From assembly GCF_003966225.1 (NCBI RefSeq), contig NZ_RXNU01000013.1, positions 90,946-154,945 on the forward strand: a DNA stretch of 64,000 bases, in the 5' to 3' direction. Source of the stretch: Shewanella canadensis (GTDB lineage Bacteria; Pseudomonadota; Gammaproteobacteria; Enterobacterales; Shewanellaceae). Below are positions 15,728 to 24,607 of the stretch, piece by piece. The notes under the pieces were generated by a model. It was not told the origin of the DNA and searched no databases. It worked only from the letters and a program-made list of their open reading frames with translations. The translations under genes were made by a program, and so were the position numbers. Numbering within the stretch: position 1 is the first letter of the stretch; every line of letters starts with the position of its first letter.

Positions 15728-18700
15728 CACTTGGCTCCGGAGTCGGTTGCAGTAGAGTGAGTTAAAGGGTTGTGAGTGGTTTGAGTGTTGCGTGCAGACA
15801 GGTGCGTTAACCTCAATAGACTCGGTATTAATATCAGGGTAAACAGCGCGCTGAATGTCATGCCGCCAACAATGACTGCCGCGAGTCCCCGGTAGATTTC
15901 GCTACCGACGCCAGGCACCAGCATGAGTGGCAACATGCCAAAGATAGAGGTGAGTGTACTCATATAGACAGGGCGTGCCCGCGTGGCAACAGCCTGATAG
16001 ATAGCGTCGTCGATATTGAGTCCGTCCCTGGTTCCCTGGCGCGTCTGATCGACTAACAGGATGGCGTTGTTGACTACTAAGCCCAACAAGATGATGAAGC
16101 CGATCATCGTCAGTAGATCTAAGCTTTGAAAACTAAACAAGTTTAGTAGTCTAAGGCTAAGTACGCCACCACAGATGGCCAATGGCATAGAGAGCAGTAC
16201 CAGCAGGCTGTCTTTAGCCGATTTAAACATGGCAGACATCAGCAGGAACAAAATGACGACCGCCAGAAGGAAGTTAGCCCCCATATCTTTTATTGTTTGG
16301 TCCAGTTTGTCGGCACTGCCACGGAACTTGAGTGAGCTGTTCGTCGGCAGGCTGGCCTTCAGGCTGGGAACCGCCTTCTCATTGATGATCTCCAATGCTT
16401 CATCCAGTGACATATCGGCTGGTGGAAATATCAATAAGCTGACGCTGCGTTTGCCATTAACTCTCTGCAGCTGAGTCGGGCCTACTGTGCGTTTGATTTT
16501 TGCCAGTTCACCTATTGTCTGAATGCCAGCGGCCTGGGTATAAACTGGTGTTGCCGATAGTTGCTCCGGGACTTGCCATTTGGGGCCTTTTAACAGGATA
16601 TCCATGCGTTCGTTACCATCGAAGTATTCTCCGACAAACAGGCCGGAGGTATAGGCCCGAATGGCGTTGGCGATTTGGGTTCTATCGACCCCGGCCTGAG
16701 CGAGTCGTCGCTCGTTAGGAATAAGCTGAAGCTCGGGCTGCGCCATGGATAATCCCGGCAGTGGTCGTACAACGGCGCCGGGAAGTGCATCGGTGATCAG
16801 CTTCATGCCTTTACCGGCAGATGTCATCAAGGCTTCCATATCGGGTCCTTGCAGATCGATATTGATAGCCCGGCCGCCGTTAAAACCAAACTGCAGCAGC
16901 GAACCTCGGTTGGTAAATGCCTGGGTATCGGGCAGGCCGATTAATATCTCATCGTTTAGAAGTTTGATCATCTCATCGGCTTGTGAGGGATCTTCAGGAT
17001 AGATAAATAGCACGTTAAATGCAGAATACATGGAGAAGTTATAGCCTTTGATATAAGGAGATTTTTCCTTATCGTAGTAGGGCTTGAGTCGCTCAATAAT
17101 CACATCGCCCACCTCTTTCTCTAAGGTTTGTACGTTGGAACCGGGAGGTAATGAGAAGAAGGCAAATATGCCATCTGAGCGAGCTTGAGGCAAAAAGTCC
17201 GGACGCGGCATTAATGCAAAGGTCATGATGCCACTGCCAATGATCAGAAGGGCACACCAGATGGAGGCCCGTTTTTTATCTCCGGTGAGCGTGCGAATAA
17301 GCCGGGTCAGTTTGGACCATAAGTCCGGCCTGTTCATCTGCGGGGCCGCTTTCTCGGGGAGTTTTAGCCACAATAGACTAAAGACCGGAATTAAGGTGAT
17401 TGCACTGATAAAGGATGAGACTACGGCAACCGAGAGTGTGAGGGCCAGGTCGGAGAAGAGTTGCCCCTCCACACCGGGCATAAAGAGTATGGGAACAAAA
17501 ATGGCGACCGTGGTGGCCGTCGATGCCATGAGTGCGCCCTTTACCTGTCCGGTGCCCTCCTCAATTGCCTGCCTGAGCCCGCTGCCTTGCTGCAGTAGTC
17601 GTACAATGTTCTCCTGAACAATAATGGCGGCATCGAGTACTAAGCCGACGGCAAAGGCAAGGCCGGCCAGAGAGATCACATTCAGGGTTCGGCCCATGGC
17701 CTCGAGAGAGAAGAAGGCGATAAGCAGTGCGACAGGAATAGTCGAGGCGATCATTAGGGTCGCACGGAAGCTGCGCAGGAAGGCGAATAGGATCACTAAG
17801 GCTAATAGTACACCTATCGCCAAATTGCCTTTAACCAATAAGATGGCGCGTTTGATATGTATGGAGGCGTCGAAAGATAGATCCATGACCAGACCAGCCT
17901 CTTTCAAAGCCCCGGCATTCAGTTCGTCGATAGCCCTGTTCACACCGTTGAGTACGGTAACGGTATTGGCATCGAAGGTACCTTCGATAGTCATATAATA
18001 GGCCGGATAGCCATTACGCTTAGTAAAGCCCTGAACCTCGGCGCTTGAAACTGAGACGTCGGCGAGCTCGTTGATGTACACCGGGCGTCCATCGTTATAG
18101 GTGACGATTAGGTCACCTAAATTCTCCGGTGTGTATTGGCCGATAAATCTCACCATGTATTGGCGACGACCTACGTTTGCCGTACCGCCTGAGATGTCGG
18201 CGGCGCGTGATAAGGTATTCCGCAGCTGCTCCAGTGTAATACCCAGTGCAGCGGCGCGATAAGGATCAAACAGAATGTGCAGCTCTTTAGGGCGCCGACT
18301 CTGCAGTTGTATGCTCCCGACCCCGGTTATCTGCCTGAGTCTGGGCTCTACAATATCATCGATCAATTTTTGGTATTTTGCGAAATCGGTATCCGGATTA
18401 TCGGGTGCCATGCGAATGAGTAATGAGGCCAGATTGGGAGTGCCTCCACCGCCACCGACATTAATAAAAGGCTCATTGGCGTCCAGCGGGCGAGGCGGGG
18501 TTTGATTGAGGGCGTTGATCACATTGATCATCGCCTCTTGCATATTGTTTCCCACCTCAAAAGTTAATGAGACCCGACCAAATCCTTGGGAGATATTGGA
18601 TGTCATCTCTACCACACCGGGAACCTGTCTAAGGACATTCTCCTGAGGTTCTATGATGTTAGATTCCATCTCCTGCGGCGCCGCTGAACGCCAGTTGTTG

Positions 18701-18843
18701 AAAACTGATATTTGTGGACGCTGAATATCGGGCAGTAACTGAATAGGTAACTTGGCGATGGCCAGGACACCAAAAATGGCGATCAGCAATAAGGTGACTA
18801 AGGTGCCTGCGGGATTATGGGTACTTATTCGAGTCAAATTCAT
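15727..18843 (-). CDS. RND efflux pump, inner-membrane permease (HAE1-like)
   Basis: A full-length 1038-residue resistance-nodulation-division transporter with about twelve membrane helices and two large periplasmic loops. TM1 is near residue 10-30. The first-half TM block includes AGLAFAVGLVLDAAIIVQENI, whose acidic residue belongs to the proton relay, and the second half repeats this as IGFIILLGLVVNNAILLVDQ. The ATG at 18843 is preferred over a GTG 15 bp upstream because AGGAAAG lies just before it. The pump gene precedes the adaptor gene, reversed from the commoner order. The substrate cannot be inferred. Confidence 0.93.
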   Translation of the reverse strand: MNLTRISTHNPAGTLVTLLLIAIFGVLAIAKLPIQLLPDIQRPQISVFNNWRSAAPQEMESNIIEPQENVLRQVPGVVEMTSNISQGFGRVSLTFEVGNNMQEAMINVINALNQTPPRPLDANEPFINVGGGGGTPNLASLLIRMAPDNPDTDFAKYQKLIDDIVEPRLRQITGVGSIQLQSRRPKELHILFDPYRAAALGITLEQLRNTLSRAADISGGTANVGRRQYMVRFIGQYTPENLGDLIVTYNDGRPVYINELADVSVSSAEVQGFTKRNGYPAYYMTIEGTFDANTVTVLNGVNRAIDELNAGALKEAGLVMDLSFDASIHIKRAILLVKGNLAIGVLLALVILFAFLRSFRATLMIASTIPVALLIAFFSLEAMGRTLNVISLAGLAFAVGLVLDAAIIVQENIVRLLQQGSGLRQAIEEGTGQVKGALMASTATTVAIFVPILFMPGVEGQLFSDLALTLSVAVVSSFISAITLIPVFSLLWLKLPEKAAPQMNRPDLWSKLTRLIRTLTGDKKRASIWCALLIIGSGIMTFALMPRPDFLPQARSDGIFAFFSLPPGSNVQTLEKEVGDVIIERLKPYYDKEKSPYIKGYNFSMYSAFNVLFIYPEDPSQADEMIKLLNDEILIGLPDTQAFTNRGSLLQFGFNGGRAINIDLQGPDMEALMTSAGKGMKLITDALPGAVVRPLPGLSMAQPELQLIPNERRLAQAGVDRTQIANAIRAYTSGLFVGEYFDGNERMDILLKGPKWQVPEQLSATPVYTQAAGIQTIGELAKIKRTVGPTQLQRVNGKRSVSLLIFPPADMSLDEALEIINEKAVPSLKASLPTNSSLKFRGSADKLDQTIKDMGANFLLAVVILFLLMSAMFKSAKDSLLVLLSMPLAICGGVLSLRLLNLFSFQSLDLLTMIGFIILLGLVVNNAILLVDQTRQGTRDGLNIDDAIYQAVATRARPVYMSTLTSIFGMLPLMLVPGVGSEIYRGLAAVIVGGMTFSALFTLILIPSLLRLTHLSARNTQTTHNPLTHSTATDSGAK

Positions 18844-19003
18844 TGTCTTTCCTGACACTTAGAGAGTCTGTGGGAATGGCTCTCTTTCTTTGAAGGTCAT
18901 TTTTCTAATGACAGATAGTAGAAGGTAAATGTTAACAGGTCTGCATCATTTGGTTAGCAAATGTTACTAAGGTGGTGTCGGGCTAAGTTTTTACAATCTT
19001 TAA

Positions 19004-19018
19004 TGATAACTATTAGTA
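19004..19018. promoter_or_regulatory. possible Fur box upstream of ferritin
   Basis: TGATAACTATTAGTA resembles the Fur 7-1-7 inverted repeat TGATAATnATTATCA with about 11 matching positions. It lies 90 bp upstream of the ferritin ATG, an iron-regulated gene in many gammaproteobacteria. This is a pattern match only. Confidence 0.35.
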
Positions 19019-19107
19019 TTTGAGAAACAGTGGTTTAAGTAAATTTCATTGCATTTTCACTCCAGCTTGATGACAATGACTTAGCCCAAATAGTGATAGG
19101 AATTAAA

Positions 19108-19635
19108 ATGCTGGCACAAACAATGATTGATCAATTAAACGCTCAAATTAATGTTGAGTTTTTCTCTTCAAACCTATATCTGCAGATGAGCGCATGGTGT
19201 GAAGACAGAGGTTTCGAAGGTGCGGCTAAGTTTATGCGCGCTCATGCAGACGAAGAGATGCAACATATGCAGCGTCTGTTTACTTATGTTAGTGAAACAG
19301 GCGGTATGCCGTTGCTTGGTGCAATCGAAGCACCACAGTCAGAGTTTGCTTCTTTGTTGGCGTTATTTGAATACACCTATGAACATGAGCAGATGATAAC
19401 CAGTAAGATTAATGCACTCGCTCATGCGGCTTTCACTAATCAAGATTACTCTACCTTTAACTTCCTTCAATGGTATGTCTCTGAGCAGCACGAAGAGGAG
19501 AAGTTGTTTAAGTCGATTGTCGATAAGATACGTTTAGTCGGTGAAGATGGCAAAGCCCTGTTCTTCGTCGATAAAGATCTGGCTCAGATGGCTATCGAAG
19601 AGTCTGCCAGTGTTATGACTTCAGCGGGTGCATAA
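19108..19635 (+). CDS. ftnA: non-heme ferritin FtnA
   Basis: A 175-residue bacterial ferritin with the four-helix bundle and ferroxidase residues: Glu in NVEFFSSNLYLQM (about residue 17), the helix-B motif HADEEMQHM (about 46-54), Glu in YEHEQMITSKI, and Gln/Glu in WYVSEQHEEEKLF. It oxidises Fe(II) and stores Fe(III) in a 24-mer cage in the cytoplasm. I chose the ATG at 19108 because AGGAA lies eight bases before it; an in-frame upstream start lacks a site. It is monocistronic, followed by a strong terminator. Confidence 0.93.
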   Translation: MLAQTMIDQLNAQINVEFFSSNLYLQMSAWCEDRGFEGAAKFMRAHADEEMQHMQRLFTYVSETGGMPLLGAIEAPQSEFASLLALFEYTYEHEQMITSKINALAHAAFTNQDYSTFNFLQWYVSEQHEEEKLFKSIVDKIRLVGEDGKALFFVDKDLAQMAIEESASVMTSAGA

Positions 19636-19685
19636 TCTCTTGATTGGCTAGCGTTGCCTGATTCAGAGCCGTTCGCATGATGACT

Positions 19686-19711
19686 AAGGAGCAGATTTTC
19701 TGCTCCTTTTT
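19686..19711. terminator. intrinsic terminator between ftnA and the GGDEF/EAL gene
   Basis: A 10-bp stem (AAGGAGCAGA / TCTGCTCCTT) with a 3-base loop and five Ts on the plus strand. It ends ftnA; the convergent gene on the other strand may share it. Confidence 0.85.
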
Positions 19712-19735
19712 GATCTCTTAACGCTATTGATATCT

Positions 19736-22700
19736 CTAGAGCGCCGAGCACCTTTTCAGCTCAACTTCTTGCGCCGGTTTCAGGTTGTCGACCAATAACT
19801 CGGTCAGTTCATCGATAGGACGTGGTCTGGAGATCAGGTAACCCTGCCCAAAATTACAACCCAGGTTTTGCAAGAACTCCCACTGCTCCTCGGTTTCTAT
19901 GCCTTCGGCAACGAGTTGCAACTCTAAACTTTGCCCCATCATCACAATCGCCTTGATCAGATTGGCATCCGATTGGCGCTCCAGCATATTATCGACAAAG
20001 CTCTTATCGATCTTAATTACCGAGATAGGAAAACGTTTGAGGTAACTCAGTGAGGAGTATCCGGTACCGAAGTCGTCAATATAGATATCGATACCGAGAT
20101 CACGAATAGCCTCCAGTTTTTGCTGGCACTGCTCGGTATCATCCATCAGCATAGATTCGGTGATCTCAATGTGCAGGTATCGAGGCGCTATCTTGTGTCT
20201 TTTCAGCATACTGTCCAGCAGGGTATCAAAGGAGATCTGATTGGAGTTGATAAGCTGTCTGCCTGAGACATTAATCGCCATGTTGATCATAAAGCCATTA
20301 GCATGCCAGTGGCTTAGATCTGTGAGGGCTTGCTGCAATACCCATTCACCTATGGGTTCGATGAGCCCGGTTTCCTCGGCAACAGGAATAAACTTATCCG
20401 GTGAGATGAGTCCGTACTTGGGATCGCGCCAGCGAATAAGCGCCTCGACGCCAATAATGCTTCTATCATCCATATTGACTATGGGCTGATAGAACAAGCA
20501 AAACTCTTCCTGTAGAACGGCGTGTCTGAGGCGTTGCTCCAGCTGTACTCGTTCCAGCATATTGCTGTTCATGTCTGCAGAGAAGTAGCGGTAACTGTTG
20601 CGGCCATCGCCTTTTGCCTGATACATCGCCGTTTCGGCATTGCGAGTCAGCAGTTCTCCGTCATCTCCATTTTCAGGAAATAGGCTTACACCTATGCTGG
20701 CAGAGATCATCAACTCATTATTACTGAGTCCAAAAGGTGAGGATAGGTGGTCAATCACATTTTCGACGAACTGACGTACCTCATTTCTCTGTTTCACATT
20801 GGAGAGAATGATGACGAACTCGTCACCACTGAGGCGGGCGACAAAGTCATGTTTACCTAAAAGTGACTCTAACCTGGCGGCGACCAGACACAGGAGTTCA
20901 TTGCCAACCGCATGGCCATAGATGTCATTGGTATACTTAAAGCGGTCGAGATCAATAAAAAGAATGGCAAGTTGTTGAGACTGCTGTTTTGCAACAGACA
21001 TCTCTTGTTGTATTTTCAACGAGTATTGGTGGCGATTGGCCAGATTCGTGAGTGGATCATAATTCGTCTTATACCAGATATCTTGCTCATATTTTTTACG
21101 ATTACTGATATCGAGGAAAAGGCCGATATGATGGGTGATCTCACCCGCTTCATCTCTGACGACTGTGATGGCTAAATATTCCGGGTAAACTTGACCATCT
21201 TTACGCTTATTCCAGATCTCACCTTCCCATTTGTCTAACTCTTTCAATGACTTCCACATGGCATCATAGAAGTGATGTGGTTGTTGGTTGGAGTTTAATA
21301 CGGATGGGTTTCTGCCTTTCACATCTTCCAGGCTGTATCCGGTTATCTGGGTAAATGCGGGGTTAATCAGTTCAATGTGGTTATCTCTGTCGGTAACCAT
21401 GATCCCTTCTGCAGAGTAATCGAATACGGCCGCGGCCAAATTAAGCTGACGGTTGGCCTTGAGGCGCTCCTTAAGCATAAGGTTAAGTGCTTGAGACATC
21501 CGGGCAATTTCATCATTACCTCTGACCGGCACAGTAAGCTCCAGATGAGGATCGTGGGCCATCTTCTGCATATCGTTTGCGATACTTGCAATACTACCGA
21601 CCAGGTTTCTCACCATGCTACGTCCCAGAAGGAAAAGCAGTAGAATAGTAAACAGAGCGGTTAGGATCCCTGTCACGAGATAGATGATAGATTGATTTTT
21701 TTGTTGGGAACTGAGTTTGGCTACCTCGTCTGTGATCACCGAGCTGACCCGGTGCAGATGATTGATTCGCTCGCTGGCAATTTCCCACCAAACCTCACTG
21801 TCGACGCTGGGGGCTTGATACTGAAGGAGTGATAATGCGTTGAGCATAGGTTCGTCGTCTATACGTATCCGGTTATCTTGCTCCGCTATAGTGAGCTTTT
21901 GCTGTTTGAGTATCTGCAGCTGGTCGATATGTATGTCGTAGTTATTAATGGTCTCTGCAATCTGTTCGATCGCACTAATCTGTTTATCGGTAAGATCTGA
22001 GTGCTGTCTGAACCTGGCTAGCTGAAAGTTTATCTGTTTTAGATTTTTATTGAAGCTATCGAGATATTGTTGATCTCCTCTCAGGAGATAGTTCTTGAAG
22101 TCATGAATCAACCCGCCATAGCCCATAGATACACTCATCTCTTGTGCCTGTTCGATCAGCTCTATCTGAGTCTTGACATGCTGGCGCATAAGAAGATAGT
22201 CGAGATTAGACTTACTAGCTAATAAGTCTTTGATTAATATTCTGTTTTCATCAATGGCTGTCGATAATAGCTGAGAGACGGCGTGATCTAATTCGTGCTC
22301 TATCGTATTTATGCCGATATAGGCGCCGGCTTCCATAAGATTTGCCGATAGCAGCCGATTCATGAGACCACGCTCTTTTCCTGCTAACTCCTGGATCATG
22401 AGGACATTGATCAGATCGTTATAGGCTCTTGCCTGCGGGACATCTTCGGTCTGCTGCTGTAGTTGGGAGATAAAGATTAATAGCTGATGATTGAACTCTG
22501 AGTAGAAGTGAAACGATTCCTTTTCCAGCTTCCTGGTGACATCTTCACGGACTAAGATAATCTCATGACTCATGGTTTTTATTTGATTCAAGCTGTCCCG
22601 CAGGGGAGCAATCTGGTTTTGATTGCCTTTTAGCGCCCGGTATAGTTGCTGAATAGCCTGACCTGTCAGCAGGTGAGATAAGTGCTTATCGGTATTGACC

Positions 22701-22966
22701 CTTTGGGTTGTAAGTCTTTTCTGATACTTGTCACCTGCACTGCCTATATAGCCTGCGGAGAGTCCGCGTTCTTTTTGTAGTTCGAAAATCAGGTTTTCAA
22801 CTTTTTGAGTGATCTCTATAGCGAGTGAGTTTTTTTGAGCGGATTGATAGCTGTCTGCCAGATGCAGCATGCCCATAGAGCCAAACAGAGTCAGTAGCAG
22901 CATGGGAATTGAAGCAAACAAAATTAACTTTTGTTTTAAGCTAAGCCAATTCATTACTGATGACAT
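19736..22966 (-). CDS. NIT-HAMP-PAS-GGDEF-EAL cyclic-di-GMP signalling protein
   Basis: This protein of about 1076 residues has a membrane segment near residue 15-30, then a periplasmic nitrate/nitrite-sensing NIT-type domain (FELQKERGLSAGYIGS). A second membrane segment (about 430-450), a HAMP domain, and a PAS domain (AEGIMVTDRDNHIELINPAF, about 520-640) follow. The GGDEF domain has the active-site motif SGDEF; the upstream inhibitory RxxD site reads GKHD and looks degenerate. The EAL domain retains EALIRW, NVSGRQL, DDFGTGYSS and KIDKSFV, so phosphodiesterase activity is plausible. The ATG at 22966 is chosen because GGAG lies before it. Confidence 0.9.
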   Translation of the reverse strand: MSSVMNWLSLKQKLILFASIPMLLLTLFGSMGMLHLADSYQSAQKNSLAIEITQKVENLIFELQKERGLSAGYIGSAGDKYQKRLTTQRVNTDKHLSHLLTGQAIQQLYRALKGNQNQIAPLRDSLNQIKTMSHEIILVREDVTRKLEKESFHFYSEFNHQLLIFISQLQQQTEDVPQARAYNDLINVLMIQELAGKERGLMNRLLSANLMEAGAYIGINTIEHELDHAVSQLLSTAIDENRILIKDLLASKSNLDYLLMRQHVKTQIELIEQAQEMSVSMGYGGLIHDFKNYLLRGDQQYLDSFNKNLKQINFQLARFRQHSDLTDKQISAIEQIAETINNYDIHIDQLQILKQQKLTIAEQDNRIRIDDEPMLNALSLLQYQAPSVDSEVWWEIASERINHLHRVSSVITDEVAKLSSQQKNQSIIYLVTGILTALFTILLLFLLGRSMVRNLVGSIASIANDMQKMAHDPHLELTVPVRGNDEIARMSQALNLMLKERLKANRQLNLAAAVFDYSAEGIMVTDRDNHIELINPAFTQITGYSLEDVKGRNPSVLNSNQQPHHFYDAMWKSLKELDKWEGEIWNKRKDGQVYPEYLAITVVRDEAGEITHHIGLFLDISNRKKYEQDIWYKTNYDPLTNLANRHQYSLKIQQEMSVAKQQSQQLAILFIDLDRFKYTNDIYGHAVGNELLCLVAARLESLLGKHDFVARLSGDEFVIILSNVKQRNEVRQFVENVIDHLSSPFGLSNNELMISASIGVSLFPENGDDGELLTRNAETAMYQAKGDGRNSYRYFSADMNSNMLERVQLEQRLRHAVLQEEFCLFYQPIVNMDDRSIIGVEALIRWRDPKYGLISPDKFIPVAEETGLIEPIGEWVLQQALTDLSHWHANGFMINMAINVSGRQLINSNQISFDTLLDSMLKRHKIAPRYLHIEITESMLMDDTEQCQQKLEAIRDLGIDIYIDDFGTGYSSLSYLKRFPISVIKIDKSFVDNMLERQSDANLIKAIVMMGQSLELQLVAEGIETEEQWEFLQNLGCNFGQGYLISRPRPIDELTELLVDNLKPAQEVELKRCSAL

Positions 22967-23201
22967 TAAAGTGCTCCGTGCCAGTGTTGTTCTACGGCGT
23001 TTTTTGGGGGCTATCGCGACCGTAAAATATTGAGTCACGGATAAATATCATAGCTTTATACTTGTGTCTCAGTTATTTAATGGAAGTCTAATCTAGGTCA
23101 CGGTTTTATATGCAGGGCGTCAAATATCCGACTAAAGCATTATTTTTGCTATATTTATTGTTAATAACATATGTGATTGTTTTATAATCAGGACAGTGGG
23201 T

Positions 23202-23236
23202 TGCCAATAACCATAATTATCATATGGTTATTGGCA
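23202..23236. repeat. long perfect hairpin beside the ribB terminator
   Basis: A 14-bp perfect inverted repeat (TGCCAATAACCATA / TATGGTTATTGGCA) with a 7-base loop lies directly next to the ribB terminator hairpin. It has no T-run. It may be an operator or an RNA 3' structure. Confidence 0.6.
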
Positions 23237-23238
23237 GT

Positions 23239-23270
23239 AAACAAAAAGCAGGGGGTTCTGCTTTTTGTTT
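23239..23270 (-). terminator. intrinsic terminator of ribB
   Basis: A 13-bp stem (AAACAAAAAGCAG / CTGCTTTTTGTTT) lies just downstream of the ribB stop on the minus strand, with the T-rich arm serving as the U-tract. Confidence 0.75.
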
Positions 23271-23290
23271 AGTTTTCTACTACAACGAGA

Positions 23291-23944
23291 TTAACTGGCT
23301 TTGGCCATCATAGACTTACGGTATTCGACAATATCTTCGATGGTCAAAACGGGAAGCTCATGTTTCGCCCCGAAGCTGATGATCTCAGCCAGTCTGGCCA
23401 TGGTGCCATCAGGGTTAGTAATTTCGCAGAGTACGCCGGCTGGCTTCAACCCTGCGAGTATCATCAAGTCGATAGTCCCTTCCGTATGACCTCTGCGAGT
23501 CATTACGCCACCGGGTTGAGCGCGAAGTGGGTAGACATGTCCGGGACGAGCCAAGTCATCGGGTTGTGCGTCGTCAGCAATGGCGGCTTTGATTGTGGTC
23601 ACACGATCGGCGGCAGAAACACCCGTAGTGACTCCCTCTTTTGCCTCGATGCTAACCGTAAAGGCGGTGCCATACTGGCTCGAGTTATTTTCAACCATCG
23701 GAGGAAGGGCTAAATGCTTAACCCTTTCATCGGGAAGACAGAGGCATACTATGCCGCTACCTTCACGAATAAGCAGTGCCATCTGTTCATTGGTTAGTGT
23801 TTCGGCGGAATAGATGAGATCGCCTTCATTTTCTCTGTCTTCATCATCGACAACGAGAACGCCGCGACCTTGCTTGAGAGAGGTTAGCGCTGTTTCGACA
23901 CGTTCGATAGCGGTGCCGAATGGGGATAGTAATGACTGATTCAT
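23291..23944 (-). CDS. ribB: 3,4-dihydroxy-2-butanone 4-phosphate synthase RibB
   Basis: A 217-residue enzyme converting ribulose 5-phosphate to the four-carbon precursor of riboflavin. The acidic Mg2+-binding loop VVDDEDRENEGDLIY (about residues 31-45), the GSGIVCLCL block and RRGHTEGTIDL (about 149-159) are present. There is no fused GTP cyclohydrolase II domain. Its mRNA leader carries an FMN riboswitch, so expression should fall when FMN is plentiful. It stands alone, not in a rib operon. Confidence 0.96.
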   Translation of the reverse strand: MNQSLLSPFGTAIERVETALTSLKQGRGVLVVDDEDRENEGDLIYSAETLTNEQMALLIREGSGIVCLCLPDERVKHLALPPMVENNSSQYGTAFTVSIEAKEGVTTGVSAADRVTTIKAAIADDAQPDDLARPGHVYPLRAQPGGVMTRRGHTEGTIDLMILAGLKPAGVLCEITNPDGTMARLAEIISFGAKHELPVLTIEDIVEYRKSMMAKAS

Positions 23945-24127
23945 GGTTTAAAATCCTTAAAAAACTACATTAGGTTTTCCAGAATCAGGGCGTGCAGAAA
24001 ATGACACCGACATTGCAGATACAATGAGGGTATGAAATAAGAGGTGGACACGGTATACACTGAACGAGAGGCTGAGGTGGCCCTTCGAGTCTCTGTCAGA
24101 TTCAGTGCACTGCCATTCCATCTTACA

Positions 24128-24384
24128 TTCTCTTTCATCCGGACTTAGACTTGCTACTTAAGAAAAAGTCTTTAAGTAGAAAGCTCATTACCGTCGGCTC
24201 TGGAATTGCTCAGTTCCCAACGACAACAAAGTCTAATTGAAAACCAAAATCACCAGATCTGCTGACCCCAAACTGACTATCTGCGAAGATATTAAAGTCG
24301 GTTTGGGCGCTCGCGGGCTTAAGTTTCAGGCTATTCTGAAAGCTATCACCGCCGGTGGGGAGTTTCACCCCGCCCTGAGAATTT
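24128..24384 (-). ncRNA. FMN riboswitch (RFN element) upstream of ribB
   Basis: Read on the minus strand, the conserved RFN blocks appear in order: TCAGGGCGGGGTGAAA, CTCCCCACCGGCGGT, AGCCCGCGAGCG, GGTCAGCAGATCTGGTG, CCAGAGCCGACGGT and AGTCCGGATGAAAGAGA. Together they form the six-helix FMN-binding junction. About 185 nt separate the aptamer from the ribB start, leaving room for an expression platform. FMN binding should lower ribB expression. Confidence 0.96.
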
Positions 24385-24607
24385 ACTCGCGTATCAGACA
24401 ATAGTCCGGATAACGAGCGCAAGCATGGTGCGCTTCTTTTAAACAAATGACAAGTGGCAACCAGCCAAGTGTGAACTATGACCTGTGTGTGGCTAATATC
24501 TTTAGATTCAGGGAAATTTCTTTGCTTTACCTCTGAGGTTATCGACTTTAGACTCGACTCAATGATCTATTTTTAATCCAAGTCATCATCTAGCAAGGAT
24601 GTGTAAG

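Noticed and set aside
15102..15755. A long plus-strand frame of 217 codons antisense to the efflux adaptor gene.
   Set aside because: The opposite strand encodes a complete, recognisable adaptor protein. The antisense frame has no ribosome site or family match.
24210..24446. A minus-strand reading frame of 78 codons upstream of ribB.
   Set aside because: It covers the FMN riboswitch sequence, so the apparent protein is an artefact of the RNA element.
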